The position numbers and the translations under genes are program-made. DNA of 64,000 nucleotides from Nocardia niwae NBRC 108934 = DSM 45340 (GTDB taxonomy: Bacteria > Actinomycetota > Actinomycetes > Mycobacteriales > Mycobacteriaceae), in contig NZ_BDCK01000029.1 in the NCBI RefSeq assembly GCF_001613465.1, positions 1 to 64,000 of the forward strand. Reading direction: 5' to 3'. The notes below the pieces were generated by a model that did no database searches, was not told the origin of the DNA, and saw only the letters and a program-made list of their open reading frames with translations. This document shows, in pieces, positions 9,846 to 18,834 of this stretch (its first letter is position 1; each line of letters opens with the position of its first letter).

Positions 9846-12413
9846 ATGACGAATTCCACCACCCGGGCTCCGCGGAACCCGGACGCAGGCGCGGACACGT
9901 CACTGTCGCACCGGCAGATCCTGACCATCCTGTCCGGGTTGCTGCTCGGCATGTTGCTGGCCGCGCTCGACCAGAACATCGTCAGCGTCGCGATCGTCAA
10001 GATCGCCAACAGCCTGCACGGTTTCGACGAGCAGGCGTGGGCGACCACCGCCTACCTGATCACCGCGACGATCACCACGCCGCTCTACGGCAAACTGGCC
10101 GACATCTACGGCCGTAAGCCGTTCTACCTCACCGCGATCGGCCTGTTCGTCATCGGTTCGGTGGCGTGCACCTTCGCCGGGTCGATGTATCAGCTCGCCG
10201 CGTTCCGCGCGTTCCAGGGCCTGGGCGCGGGCGGCCTGATGTCCCTGGCGTTCACCATCATCGGCGACATCGTCCCGGTCCGGGAACGGGTGCGCTACCA
10301 GGGCTATTTCATGATGGTCTTCGGCACCGCGACGGTGCTCGGCCCGGTGCTGGGCGGATTCTTCTCCGACTACGAAGAACTCGGCGGCATCGAAGGCTGG
10401 CGGTGGGTGTTCCTGGTGAACGTTCCGGTCGGCCTGCTGGCCCTGCTCGTCGTGGCCAAGGTGCTCAACGTGCCGCACCAGCGCCAAGACCACCGCATCG
10501 ACTGGTTGGGCGCGCTGACGCTGACGATCTGCGTGGTGCCGCTGCTGATCGTCGCCGAACAGGGACGCCACTGGGGCTGGTCGGCGGACAAGTCGCTGCT
10601 GTGCTACGGCATCGTGGCGGCGGGCCTGGTGCTGTTCGTCCTGGTCGAATTCCTGATGAAGGACTCGGCGCTGATTCCCCTGCGACTGTTCAAGAACTCG
10701 ACCTTCAGCGTCACCATCGCGGGCGGCTTCATCGTCGGTGTGGCGATGTTCGGCGCGATCACCATGGTTCCGCAGTACTTCCAGGTCGTGCGCGGCTACT
10801 CGCCCACGAAGGCGGGTCTGCTGATGTTGCCGCTGGTGCTCGGCATCACGGTCGGCTCGCAGGCGGCAGGCCGGATCACCAAGCGGACGGGCCGCTACAA
10901 GATCCTCCCGGTGGCGGGCACATTCATCGTCGCGGTCGGCGCGGCACTGTACGCGCAAGTGCAATACGACAGCCCGCTGTGGCAGCCGCTGGCCATCGGC
11001 GCGGTGATCGGCCTCGGGCTCGGCTGCTGCATGCAGACGCTGATCATCGCCGCGCAGAACGCCGGACCGCGCTCGGACATGGGCGTCTCCACCGCGTCGG
11101 CGACGTTCTTCCGGCAGATGGGCGGCACGCTCGGTGTCGCGGTGTTCTTGACCATCCTGTTCAACCTGCTGCCGCACCGGATCATCGACGCCTTCGGCGG
11201 CACGCTGCCGCCGGGGTTCGACGCCGACCAGCTCAGTGGCATGCAATCCAACACCAGCGGCATCGCCGCGCTCCCGGACGCGCTGAAAGTGCCCATCCTC
11301 ACCGGCTTCACCGACTCCATGCACGGCGTGTTCTACGCGGCGGCCGGGGTCGCGCTGCTGGCCTGCGTGGTGCTGATGTTCATGAAGGAGATCCCGCTGC
11401 AGGACGTTCCGGCGCCCACCGCGCAGACGCCGGTGGAGCAGACCTCGGCCGCCGAGTCGAACTGGGAGGCGGATCAGGTGTGGGAGGGCGCCGCGCAGGC
11501 GCTGTCGGAGCCGGAACCGGTGCTCGCGGCGGCCGCGGGCGGTTACGGCCCGGGCGATCCCGCGGGCAACGGCGCCTACCGGCGCGAACCGCGGGCGAGC
11601 TTCGACGGCGCCGAGTACGACGGCCGTTCCCTCGGCGGCTACGTCCACCGCGAGGACGGCAGGCCGGTGCCCGCCGCCGCGCTGACGCTCATCGATCAGC
11701 ACGGGCGGCAAGCCGCGCGAACGAGCGGCGGCGCGGACGGCAGCTACCTCGTCACCGCGCCCGACGCGGGCAGCTACGTGCTGATCGTGTCGGCCGCAGG
11801 CCATCAGCCCGCCGCGGTCAATGTGACCGTCGGGGACCGGTCGCAGAAAGTCGACGTCACCCTGCTCGGCTCCGGCGAGGTGTCCGGCGTGGTCCGGTCG
11901 AGCGCTCTCGGCGAGCCGCTGCCCGGCGCGACGATCACGCTGACCGATCTGGACGGCGAGGTCGTCGGATCAGCGAACGCGGCGGCCGACGGCGCCTATG
12001 TGTGCCACGGCGTGGTGCCCGGCACGTACACGGTCGTGGCGGTCGCCGAGCACATGCGTCCCAGCGCGGCCGCGCTGACCGTGCCGGACAGCGGGCTGCT
12101 GCGGCACGACATCGTTCTCACGCCGATGGCGGTGCTGGCCGGGTCGGCGTGGTCGGACGGCGGCCGCGCGATCGCGGACGTGCAGATCAGCGTGCTCGAC
12201 GCGGCGGGCGCTCTGACGGCCACCGCGCGCACCGACGAGAACGGCCGTTACATCGTCGCTGATCTCGCCGAAGGCGACTACACGGTGGTGGCGCGCGGCT
12301 ACCCGGCGGTGACCAGCCGGGTCACGGTGAGCGGCGGCGAGGTCGCCCACGACGTGCGGCTGAGCTACGAACTCGAGGACGAGGCGACCGAGAACATCCC
12401 GCCCGCCCGCTGA
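9846..12413 (+). CDS. 14-helix MFS drug exporter fused to three carboxypeptidase-regulatory-like domains
   Basis: Residues 1 to about 515 are a DHA2-type (EmrB/QacA) proton-driven exporter, with LDQNIVSVAIV in helix 1, the loop-2 motif GKLADIYGRKPF, and the motif-C region GTATVLGPVLGG. After an acidic linker (about 515-595) come three repeats of about 80 residues (roughly 597-676, 677-760, 761-840), each with the beta-sandwich pattern of carboxypeptidase regulatory-like/CarboxypepD_reg domains: GxPxPxAxxTL, GADGSY or ENGRY, GxYxxxxxAxGxxP. Such domains are normally extracellular, while a 14-helix exporter should have both ends inside, so topology is an open question. It is co-transcribed with the MarR gene. 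Confidence 0.88.
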   Translation: MTNSTTRAPRNPDAGADTSLSHRQILTILSGLLLGMLLAALDQNIVSVAIVKIANSLHGFDEQAWATTAYLITATITTPLYGKLADIYGRKPFYLTAIGLFVIGSVACTFAGSMYQLAAFRAFQGLGAGGLMSLAFTIIGDIVPVRERVRYQGYFMMVFGTATVLGPVLGGFFSDYEELGGIEGWRWVFLVNVPVGLLALLVVAKVLNVPHQRQDHRIDWLGALTLTICVVPLLIVAEQGRHWGWSADKSLLCYGIVAAGLVLFVLVEFLMKDSALIPLRLFKNSTFSVTIAGGFIVGVAMFGAITMVPQYFQVVRGYSPTKAGLLMLPLVLGITVGSQAAGRITKRTGRYKILPVAGTFIVAVGAALYAQVQYDSPLWQPLAIGAVIGLGLGCCMQTLIIAAQNAGPRSDMGVSTASATFFRQMGGTLGVAVFLTILFNLLPHRIIDAFGGTLPPGFDADQLSGMQSNTSGIAALPDALKVPILTGFTDSMHGVFYAAAGVALLACVVLMFMKEIPLQDVPAPTAQTPVEQTSAAESNWEADQVWEGAAQALSEPEPVLAAAAGGYGPGDPAGNGAYRREPRASFDGAEYDGRSLGGYVHREDGRPVPAAALTLIDQHGRQAARTSGGADGSYLVTAPDAGSYVLIVSAAGHQPAAVNVTVGDRSQKVDVTLLGSGEVSGVVRSSALGEPLPGATITLTDLDGEVVGSANAAADGAYVCHGVVPGTYTVVAVAEHMRPSAAALTVPDSGLLRHDIVLTPMAVLAGSAWSDGGRAIADVQISVLDAAGALTATARTDENGRYIVADLAEGDYTVVARGYPAVTSRVTVSGGEVAHDVRLSYELEDEATENIPPAR

Positions 12414-12422
12414 CGGACCCGC

Positions 12423-12473
12423 GGAACGCTCGCAAGGGGCGGTGGTGTTCGGGCCATCGCCCCTTTGCGTTCC
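12423..12473 (+). terminator. Terminator hairpin after the exporter gene
   Basis: The arms 12423-12441 (GGAACGC, then CAAGGGGCG) and 12458-12473 (CGCCCCTTTG, then CGTTCC) pair with a small bulge on the left arm and a 16-base loop. It begins ten bases after the exporter stop, and no gene follows for more than 200 bases. Confidence 0.65.
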
Positions 12474-12706
12474 CCGGCCCTGCTGATCAACGAATGGGCG
12501 TCGCGGAGCGCAGCGGCGGTAACCCACTCCGCGCGAATCCGAAGGGGGCGTCCGCCCGGTCGGCGGCCTTGCTCGCATCGCCGAATGGCCCCCAACGGAA
12601 TGCGCGGGCGCTCCGCACCCCGGAAGTCCTTGGCTGCCGCGCGGATCGACACATCGGCATGGCTCACGAGTTCGTGGACGAATTCCTCGCGCGGATCACC
12701 AGTGGT

Positions 12707-13726
12707 TCACTCCGCCGTCCGAGGCCGCTTGTGGTCGCCGAAGGGTTCGTCGCGCTCCCGCACGGCCTCGCGGAAGCCCGCGGTGGCGGCGCGCGCCTGG
12801 AAGTCGTAACCCTCCCGGGTGTGCCGGGCGATGCCGTCGAACACCGTGCTGATCATGCCGGAATTGGCCACGCCCTGGGCGTACAGCGCCGAGTTGAGCG
12901 CCAGTTTGGCCATCATCAGCTGGTTTACCGGCATGCGCGCGATCCGGGCGACGAATTCCTCGGTGCGCTCGTCGAGTTCGCCGGCGGGCCACGATTCGAT
13001 CGCCAGCCCCCATTCCACCGCCTGCTTTCCGGTGAGACAGTCGCCGGTGAACAGCAGGCGCTTGGCGCGCTGGTCACCGAGGCGGTGCGCCCACATGCCC
13101 GCCGCCGGGACACCCCAGACCCGGGTGGGCGGGTAGCCGATCTTGGTGTCGTCGGCGCAGATGATCTGGTCGGCGAACAGGGCGATGTCGCTGCCGCCCG
13201 CCACGGCGAAGCCGTGCAACTTGGCCACTGTGGGCTTGTTCGCCTGCATCAAACTGGCGAAGCCCCGGTTGAACCGGCTCATCATCGCGTAGTCGATCAT
13301 CGGGTCCCAGGTACGCGCCGGATCGTGATTGCGGCCCTGCACCACCGGATCGACGACCGTTCCCGCCACGTCGCCGGAGCCGTCGGCCACCACGAAGCTC
13401 TGCTCGGCGAACATGCTCAAGTCGTATCCACCGCAGAAGCCCTTGCCGCGTCCGGACAACAGGATCACGTGCACGCGCGGATCGAGGTCCGCGCGTTCGA
13501 CCGCATGCGCCAGATCGAGCGGGGTGTCGGGGGTGATCGCGTTGCCCTTCTCCGGCCGGTCGAAGGTGATGCGCGCGATGCGGCCGTCCCGCTCGTAGGT
13601 GAGGGTCCGGTACTCGCGCGCGTCGTCCGGAGCGGGGCGTCCGGCCCACGGCGAGTCCGGCGTCTCGGTCCATCCGCGATACCACGCGCCAGCGCCGCCA
13701 CCGGCCTGGATGTCACTGTCGGTCAT
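12707..13726 (-). CDS. Enoyl-CoA hydratase/isomerase (crotonase) family protein
   Basis: The 339-residue protein carries a crotonase fold in residues about 40-290. GRGKGFCGGYDLSMF and GFAVAGGSDIALFADQI form the CoA-binding site and oxyanion hole. It is longer than a typical enoyl-CoA hydratase (about 260), with an N-terminal extension and an inserted stretch near residue 120. I do not see the paired glutamates of a classic hydratase, so the reaction is uncertain. The ATG at 13726 follows GAAGGGAAAG. It faces the TetR gene at 13835 across a palindrome, which suggests direct repression by that protein. Confidence 0.82.
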   Translation of the reverse strand: MTDSDIQAGGGAGAWYRGWTETPDSPWAGRPAPDDAREYRTLTYERDGRIARITFDRPEKGNAITPDTPLDLAHAVERADLDPRVHVILLSGRGKGFCGGYDLSMFAEQSFVVADGSGDVAGTVVDPVVQGRNHDPARTWDPMIDYAMMSRFNRGFASLMQANKPTVAKLHGFAVAGGSDIALFADQIICADDTKIGYPPTRVWGVPAAGMWAHRLGDQRAKRLLFTGDCLTGKQAVEWGLAIESWPAGELDERTEEFVARIARMPVNQLMMAKLALNSALYAQGVANSGMISTVFDGIARHTREGYDFQARAATAGFREAVRERDEPFGDHKRPRTAE

Positions 13727-13786
13727 CGCTTTCCCTTCGACGCTGGTCCGGAACCCTGTCTCGGCAGTCTGGCGCACGGCCATTTG

Positions 13787-13804
13787 ACAGTCAATACTGA
13801 CTGT
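13787..13804. promoter_or_regulatory. Palindromic operator between crotonase and TetR genes
   Basis: ACAGTCA-ATAC-TGACTGT has perfect seven-base arms around four bases. It lies in the 108-base divergent gap, 30 bases before the TetR start, and fits a TetR dimer site. Confidence 0.72.
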
Positions 13805-13834
13805 GAAAATGTCGCGCCGACGGGAGGAGCCGGA

Positions 13835-14434
13835 ATGGCCGGACTACGCGAGGAGCGCAAGCGAGCGACCCGCGTCCGCATCCTCGACGCCGCCGCCGAT
13901 CTGCTGGCCGAGCAGGGTTATCGGGCGCTGTCGACGCTGGCCGTGCAGCGCGCCGCGGGCGTCAGCCGCGGCGCGCTGTTGCATCACTTCCCGACCCTCG
14001 GCGCGTTGATCGGCGCACTGGTCGGACATCTGGTCGCGCGCAACGAGGCGGCCGTCCACGAGGCCGCTGCCGGGCTCGACCACGGGAGCGATCCCGTCCT
14101 GCGCGCCCTGACCGCCCTGTACGAGTCGATGGCCCGACCGGCGGCGCAAGCCGAGTTCGAGCTGTGGGCGGCGGCGCGGACCGATCCGGCGCTTGCCGAG
14201 GCGTTGCGGACGGCAGAACGACAAGCCGGGCGAGACCTGCGGCGTGTGGTGGACGCGCTGTTCGGTCCGGACATCGTCGCCCATCCGCGCTATCCGGCCG
14301 TCCGCGACCTCACCGTCGCGATACTGCGCGGCACCGCGATGTCGCGCCCGCTGCGCGGCTCCGAGCGCGCCGCCACGGCAACCATCGGCCTATGGGCGGA
14401 GGCCATGACAGCTCTTCTCGCGGAGGACTCCTAG
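13835..14434 (+). CDS. TetR-family transcriptional regulator
   Basis: A 199-residue regulator with the TetR helix-turn-helix at about 12-57 (STLAVQRAAGVSRGALLHHF). The C-terminal part is helical and has no clear ligand signature. The ATG at 13835 follows GGGAGGAG at six bases. It is transcribed away from the crotonase gene and is likely to control that gene and itself through the palindrome at 13787. Nothing downstream is close enough to be in its operon. Confidence 0.88.
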   Translation: MAGLREERKRATRVRILDAAADLLAEQGYRALSTLAVQRAAGVSRGALLHHFPTLGALIGALVGHLVARNEAAVHEAAAGLDHGSDPVLRALTALYESMARPAAQAEFELWAAARTDPALAEALRTAERQAGRDLRRVVDALFGPDIVAHPRYPAVRDLTVAILRGTAMSRPLRGSERAATATIGLWAEAMTALLAEDS

Positions 14435-14654
14435 CAATCGGCGGGCTTGGGCGGAGCCCAATCAGTTGTGATACGTGTCACTTCCGCCGTCGATTGTGCG
14501 GTCTCCCACACTGTCGTTATCCTGGCTGCACTTTGAGACCATCGAGTCTCAATGCAGCCTTCGACGGGGCCGGGTTCGACCACCGCACGGCGCCGGCGAA
14601 GGCCGATCCTGCCGGGGAGCGCCTGCGGCGCCTGTATCACCAGGAGCAAACGCC

Positions 14655-15560
14655 ATGCGATCGAAGTGGATCTCTGCGGCCATCGGTTTCACGGCGATGG
14701 CACTGTCGTGCGTGGGACCGGGCAGTGGGCCCGCCGTCGCCGCACCGGATTGCCCGAGCCTGTATGTCGTGGCGATCCCGGGAACGTGGGAGACCACCGA
14801 CCGGCCGGACGAGCGTCCCGGCCCCGGGATGCTGGCCGGAGTCACCCGCGGCCTGCCGTCCTCGGTCCGGGTGGACTACGTCAGCTACGCGGCGACCGCT
14901 TTCCCCTGGGAGAGCGAGGTTTACGGCGCCTCGAAGCGCGAGGCCGTGGACAACGCGCGCGGCATGATCGGGGCGATGGCCAGGGAGTGCGGCGCGACCA
15001 AGATCGCGCTGCTCGGCTACAGCCAGGGCGCGGACGCCGCCGGCGATCTCGCGGCCGAGATCGGCACCGGGATCGGCGTCGTGCCACCACACCGGATCGC
15101 CGCGGTCGGGCTCATCTCCGATCCGCGCCGCTCCCCCACCGACGCGCTCGTCGGCCCGCTGGTGGGCGGCGCGGGCGCGGGCGGTCCCCGCATCGGCGGG
15201 TTCGGCTTGGTCAGCCCGCAGACCCGCACCATCTGCGCGATCGGCGATCTGTACTGCTCCACGGCCTCGGACGATTTCATCACCCGCTTCGCCGGTTTCC
15301 TGGCCCAGACCTCCCATCCCGACCCGGCCAACCTCTGGCGCTACCAGCTCGAAATGGGCGCCATCGTCGGCGATCTGATGTCCAACGGCGGGATCCCCCT
15401 GCTACAGAGCCAGCTGTCGGAGTCGGCCAATCAGGAACGGGCTCGGCTGCTGGACGAGTTCTACCGCTCCGAAGCGCACACCGCTTACGGCAGCTATCCC
15501 GTCGGCGGCGGAGCGACCGCGCTGTCGTGGATGCACGACTGGCTCGCGTCACTGGCCTGA
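14655..15560 (+). CDS. Secreted cutinase-family esterase
   Basis: The 301-residue product starts with a signal peptide of about 31 residues ending in AVAAP. The mature protein is a cutinase-type serine esterase (CULP group), with the nucleophile Ser near residue 122 in LGYSQGA and cysteine pairs typical of the family (APDCPSLY, ARECGATK, TICAIGD, DLYCSTA). It is about 100 residues longer than a minimal cutinase. It would hydrolyse extracellular esters. AGGAG precedes the ATG by nine bases. It ends one base before the convergent MarR gene's stop. Confidence 0.85.
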   Translation: MRSKWISAAIGFTAMALSCVGPGSGPAVAAPDCPSLYVVAIPGTWETTDRPDERPGPGMLAGVTRGLPSSVRVDYVSYAATAFPWESEVYGASKREAVDNARGMIGAMARECGATKIALLGYSQGADAAGDLAAEIGTGIGVVPPHRIAAVGLISDPRRSPTDALVGPLVGGAGAGGPRIGGFGLVSPQTRTICAIGDLYCSTASDDFITRFAGFLAQTSHPDPANLWRYQLEMGAIVGDLMSNGGIPLLQSQLSESANQERARLLDEFYRSEAHTAYGSYPVGGGATALSWMHDWLASLA

Positions 15561-15561
15561 G

Positions 15562-16011
15562 TCAGGGCGCGAGCCGCCGCGCCACCTCGCCCAATCCCTC
15601 CGCTACGGCGTCCCGCTGGGCGGCGGTGAGTACGTCGACGAGGACGCGGCGGACGGCCGCGACATGGCCGGGCGCGACTTCGGCCAGCCGCTCCCGGCCC
15701 GCGGCGGTGAGCACCGCGATCACCCCGCGCACGTCGGTCGGGCAGGCCTCGCGCATCAGCAGACCGGCCTTCTCCAGCTGCGTCACCTGGTAAGTGAGAC
15801 CGCTCTTGGAGGTGTAGAGCGCGTCGGCGAGCTCGGTCATCCGCAGCCGGCCCTCCGGCGCGTCCGCGAGCCGCACGAGCACCTCGTACTGGGTGTGGGA
15901 AAGCCCTTCCCGCTTGAGCTGCCGCTCCACCTCGCGCCCGACCAACGCGCCGGCCGCCAGGAAGCTCTGCCACATCGCCATCTCTCGGGCGTCGAGCCAC
16001 TCGGTCTCCAC
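15562..16011 (-). CDS. MarR-family transcriptional regulator
   Basis: A 149-residue winged-helix regulator with MTELADALYTSKSGLTYQVT as the recognition helix region and a wing ending in a DVRGVIAVLTAAGRE segment. It is transcribed divergently from the DODA-type dioxygenase gene at 16098, with two palindromes between them, so it probably represses that gene and itself. The regulator-plus-extradiol-dioxygenase pairing suggests an aromatic or oxidised ligand. Confidence 0.88.
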   Translation of the reverse strand: METEWLDAREMAMWQSFLAAGALVGREVERQLKREGLSHTQYEVLVRLADAPEGRLRMTELADALYTSKSGLTYQVTQLEKAGLLMREACPTDVRGVIAVLTAAGRERLAEVAPGHVAAVRRVLVDVLTAAQRDAVAEGLGEVARRLAP

Positions 16012-16029
16012 GGCACCACCCTAGCCCTA

Positions 16030-16047
16030 TTGTTCAAATTCGAACAA
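16030..16047. promoter_or_regulatory. Palindromic operator, copy 1 (MarR/dioxygenase gap)
   Basis: TTGTTC-AAATTC-GAACAA has perfect six-base outer arms and a nearly symmetric centre. It starts 19 bases upstream of the MarR start codon. Confidence 0.7.
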
Positions 16048-16061
16048 CAGCGTAGATTTGA

Positions 16062-16073
16062 TTCGAATTCGAA
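16062..16073. promoter_or_regulatory. Palindromic operator, copy 2 (MarR/dioxygenase gap)
   Basis: TTCGAATTCGAA is a perfect 12-base palindrome sharing the core of copy 1 (AATTCGAA). It lies 24 bases before the dioxygenase GTG start. Confidence 0.65.
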
Positions 16074-16097
16074 CTATCGGGCCGAGAGGAAGTCAGT

Positions 16098-16874
16098 GTG
16101 ATCACCGAACGAATGCCGGTGCTGTATCTCTCACACGGCGCTCCGCCGCTGGCCGATCACCGCAGCTGGCCCGCCGAACTGGCGGCGTGGTCGCGCGCGT
16201 TGCCGCGGCCGCGCGCCGTGCTGATCGTCTCCGCGCACTGGGAGGCCGCGCCGATCGCGCTCGGCGCCACCGAGACGGTGCCGCTGATCTACGACTTCTG
16301 GGGCTTCCCCGAGCACTACTACCAGGTGCGTTACGCCGCGCCCGGTGCACCGGAGCTGGCCGTGAGGGTGCGAAACCTGTTGCGCGGGCCCGGCGTCACC
16401 GTGACCGACGTCCCGGACCGCGGGCTGGATCACGGCGCCTACGTGCCGCTGAAGGAGATGTATCCGGACGCCGACGTCCCGGTGTTGCAGCTGTCCATGC
16501 CGACGCTGGACCCGCAGGCCCTGTTCGGCATCGGCCGCAAGCTGGCGCCGCTGCGCGACGAGGGCGTGCTGATCGTCGGCAGCGGCTTCTTCACCCACAA
16601 CCTGCGTGCCATGACAACCGACGACGAGCACGTGCACTCCTTCACCGCCGACTTCGACGCGTGGGGCCGCGAGACGCTGGCCGCCCACGACCTCGACGCC
16701 CTGCTCGATTTCGAGCACAAAGCGCCCGCGGCTCGCCTGGCCCATCCCCGCGCCGATCACTTCGCACCCTTGTTCGTGGCCCTGGGCGCGGGCGAAGAGG
16801 ACCTCGGCGCGCTGCGCACCGTCATCGACGGCTACTGGTTCGGCATGGCGCGCCGGTCCGTCCAGCTCGGCTGA
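16098..16874 (+). CDS. Class III extradiol dioxygenase, DODA/LigB family
   Basis: The 258-residue protein matches the 4,5-DOPA-extradiol-dioxygenase-like group. Candidate metal ligands are His13 (YLSHGAPP), His47 (SAHWE) and a later His in HPRADHFAPLF, with a further conserved His in LDHGAYVPL. These enzymes use Fe(II) or Zn(II) and open catechol rings, but most bacterial members have no known natural substrate. The GTG start follows GAGAGGA. It faces its MarR regulator, which supports inducible expression. Confidence 0.87.
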   Translation: MITERMPVLYLSHGAPPLADHRSWPAELAAWSRALPRPRAVLIVSAHWEAAPIALGATETVPLIYDFWGFPEHYYQVRYAAPGAPELAVRVRNLLRGPGVTVTDVPDRGLDHGAYVPLKEMYPDADVPVLQLSMPTLDPQALFGIGRKLAPLRDEGVLIVGSGFFTHNLRAMTTDDEHVHSFTADFDAWGRETLAAHDLDALLDFEHKAPAARLAHPRADHFAPLFVALGAGEEDLGALRTVIDGYWFGMARRSVQLG

Positions 16875-16956
16875 CCGCCGCGCCGCCGTCCCCGGGAGTG
16901 GGCGGCGGACGCGTCGCGCGCGGCGGCGTACCCGCCCGCGCCCGGCGGAATTCGCG

Positions 16957-17493
16957 TCATCGGATGCGCAGCGCAGTCACCCGCCAGCCCGCCGAGCGGG
17001 CCCGCGCGATGCGCGCCGCCAAGGCGAAACGACGCACGCCCCGGCCGTAGGTGGCGAAGACCTCGGCGGTCTTGTCGTCGACCAGGACCACGCGCACCCG
17101 GATCGGCACCGCGACGCCGATGGCTCGCCCCGGCACGAGATCTCCGCCGATCAACGTGCGCACCGCGGCGACGACGGTGGCGTCGGCGACCACGGCCAGC
17201 TGCGGCACGGGCCTCCTGCGGTCGAGCACCTCGAGGACGATCCGCACCGCCGACTCCGCGAACCGGTGGGCCACCGAGCGCGTTTCGTCCCCAGCGGGTG
17301 CGGCGAACGCATGGCTGCGGCGCGTGGCGGCGCGTATCCCGGCACTCGACCGGCCGGAGACCGCGTGCGTCCGCGTGCGGCACGGCAGGGCCCGAGCGGG
17401 TGCCGGATCCCGCGCCACCTCGGCGCGCCTGTGACTGTCCAGAGGCGGCTCCGGATTCGGAGCGGGCGCCAACCAATCCCGATAACCACTCAT
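16957..17493 (-). CDS. Rv3235-family protein
   Basis: This 178-residue basic protein ends with the pattern RRFALAARIARARSAGWRVTALRIR-type C-terminus (positions 154-178), preceded by VRIVLEVLDRRRPVPQLAVV. That arrangement is what I know of the Rv3235 family found near secA in many actinobacteria, whose biochemical function is unknown. The N-terminal 80 residues are low complexity. No secA is visible here, so the gene is away from its usual setting. The ATG at 17493 follows GAAGGGA. A frame open far upstream is a shadow of the next gene. Confidence 0.75.
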   Translation of the reverse strand: MSGYRDWLAPAPNPEPPLDSHRRAEVARDPAPARALPCRTRTHAVSGRSSAGIRAATRRSHAFAAPAGDETRSVAHRFAESAVRIVLEVLDRRRPVPQLAVVADATVVAAVRTLIGGDLVPGRAIGVAVPIRVRVVLVDDKTAEVFATYGRGVRRFALAARIARARSAGWRVTALRIR

Positions 17494-17739
17494 GCACATC
17501 CCTTCGAAATCTGGTGGCCGAAGCCCTGTGGCGACCGATTCTGCGGACGCGCCGCCGGAAGTCGCGCGTAGTCGGCTACCCGATTGCGTCCGGACGCGCC
17601 GCCGCCGGAGTCGGGCGGCCCCGAAGACCTGCCGTAACCGACGCCACATCGCCGCGCCGGGAATACTCGCGGCGCCCGCCCCGTTCCTTTGGTTGCCATA
17701 TCCACCAAATTGAGTCAGACTGAGAACGAAGGAGGCGTC

Positions 17740-18834
17740 GTGCAGTTCGGAATCTTCACGGTCGGCGATGTGACGGCCGACCCCACGACCGGCCGGACGC
17801 CGAGTGAGCACGAGCGCATCAAGGCGATGGTGACGATCGCGCGCAAGGCCGAAGAGGTCGGGCTGGACGTGTTCGCCACGGGTGAGCACCACAACCGGCC
17901 GTTCGTGCCGTCCTCGCCGACGACGATGCTCGGCTACATCGCGGCGCAGACCGAGCGGCTGCAGCTGTCCACCGCGACGACGCTGATCACCACGAACGAC
18001 CCGGTGAAGATCGCCGAGGACTTCGCCATGCTGCAGCATCTGGCCGACGGGCGGGTGGATCTGATGCTCGGTCGGGGCAACACCGGGCCGGTCTACCCCT
18101 GGTTCGGCAAGGACATCCGCGACGGCATCCCGCTGGCGATCGAGAACTACCACCTGCTGAATCGGCTCTGGCGCGAAGACGTGGTCGACTGGGAGGGCAA
18201 GTTCCGCACGCCGCTGCAGTCGTTCACCTCGACGCCGCGCCCGCTGGACGACGTACCGCCGTTCGTCTGGCACGGCTCGATCCGCAGCCCCGAGATCGCC
18301 GAGCAGGCCGCCTACTACGGCGACGGATTCTTCGCCAACAACATCTTCTGGCCGAAAGAGCACTTCCAGCGGCTGATCGGACTGTACCGGCAGCGCTACG
18401 AGCACTACGGTCACGGCTCGGCCGACCAGGCGATCGTCGGTCTGGGCGGACAGGCCTTCATCCGCAAGAACTCCCAGGACGCGGTGCGTGAATTCCGGCC
18501 CTACTTCGACAACGCGCCGGTGTACGGGCACGGCCCGTCGCTGGAGGAGTTCACCGAGCAGACCCCGCTCACCGTGGGCAGTCCGCAGGAGGTCATCGAC
18601 AAGACGCTCACCTTCCGCGAGTCGTTCGGCGACTACCAGCGCCAGCTGTTCCTCATGGATCACGCGGGTCTTCCCCTGAAGATTGTGCTGGAGCAACTGG
18701 ACCTGCTGGGCGAAGAAGTGGTCCCGGTGCTGCGCAAGGAGTTCGCGGCCGAGCGCCCGGCGCACGTGCCGGACGCGCCGACGCACGCGAGCCTGGTCGC
18801 CGCTCGCAACACCGCCGTGGAGGCCGCCCGATGA
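17740..18834 (+). CDS. LLM-class flavin-dependent monooxygenase
   Basis: A 364-residue TIM-barrel oxidoreductase of the bacterial luciferase-like superfamily. Characteristic stretches are VGLDVFATGEHH, LQLSTATTLITTNDPVKIAEDFA and LADGRVDLMLGRGN. It would use reduced flavin to oxidise an organic substrate that I cannot identify. The start is the GTG at 17740, directly behind GGAGG; upstream in-frame codons have no ribosome site. Its stop overlaps the ATG of the flavin reductase gene, which would supply its reduced flavin. Confidence 0.88.
   Translation: MQFGIFTVGDVTADPTTGRTPSEHERIKAMVTIARKAEEVGLDVFATGEHHNRPFVPSSPTTMLGYIAAQTERLQLSTATTLITTNDPVKIAEDFAMLQHLADGRVDLMLGRGNTGPVYPWFGKDIRDGIPLAIENYHLLNRLWREDVVDWEGKFRTPLQSFTSTPRPLDDVPPFVWHGSIRSPEIAEQAAYYGDGFFANNIFWPKEHFQRLIGLYRQRYEHYGHGSADQAIVGLGGQAFIRKNSQDAVREFRPYFDNAPVYGHGPSLEEFTEQTPLTVGSPQEVIDKTLTFRESFGDYQRQLFLMDHAGLPLKIVLEQLDLLGEEVVPVLRKEFAAERPAHVPDAPTHASLVAARNTAVEAAR

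Noticed and set aside
9900..11804. A 634-codon minus-strand frame inside the MFS exporter gene, and a 698-codon plus-strand frame at 10166-12262
   Set aside because: Both overlap a strongly supported transporter and lack recognisable protein features.
16957..18786. A 609-codon minus-strand frame that includes the Rv3235-like protein at its end
   Set aside because: Only the last 178 codons are credible; the upstream part is antisense to the monooxygenase gene.
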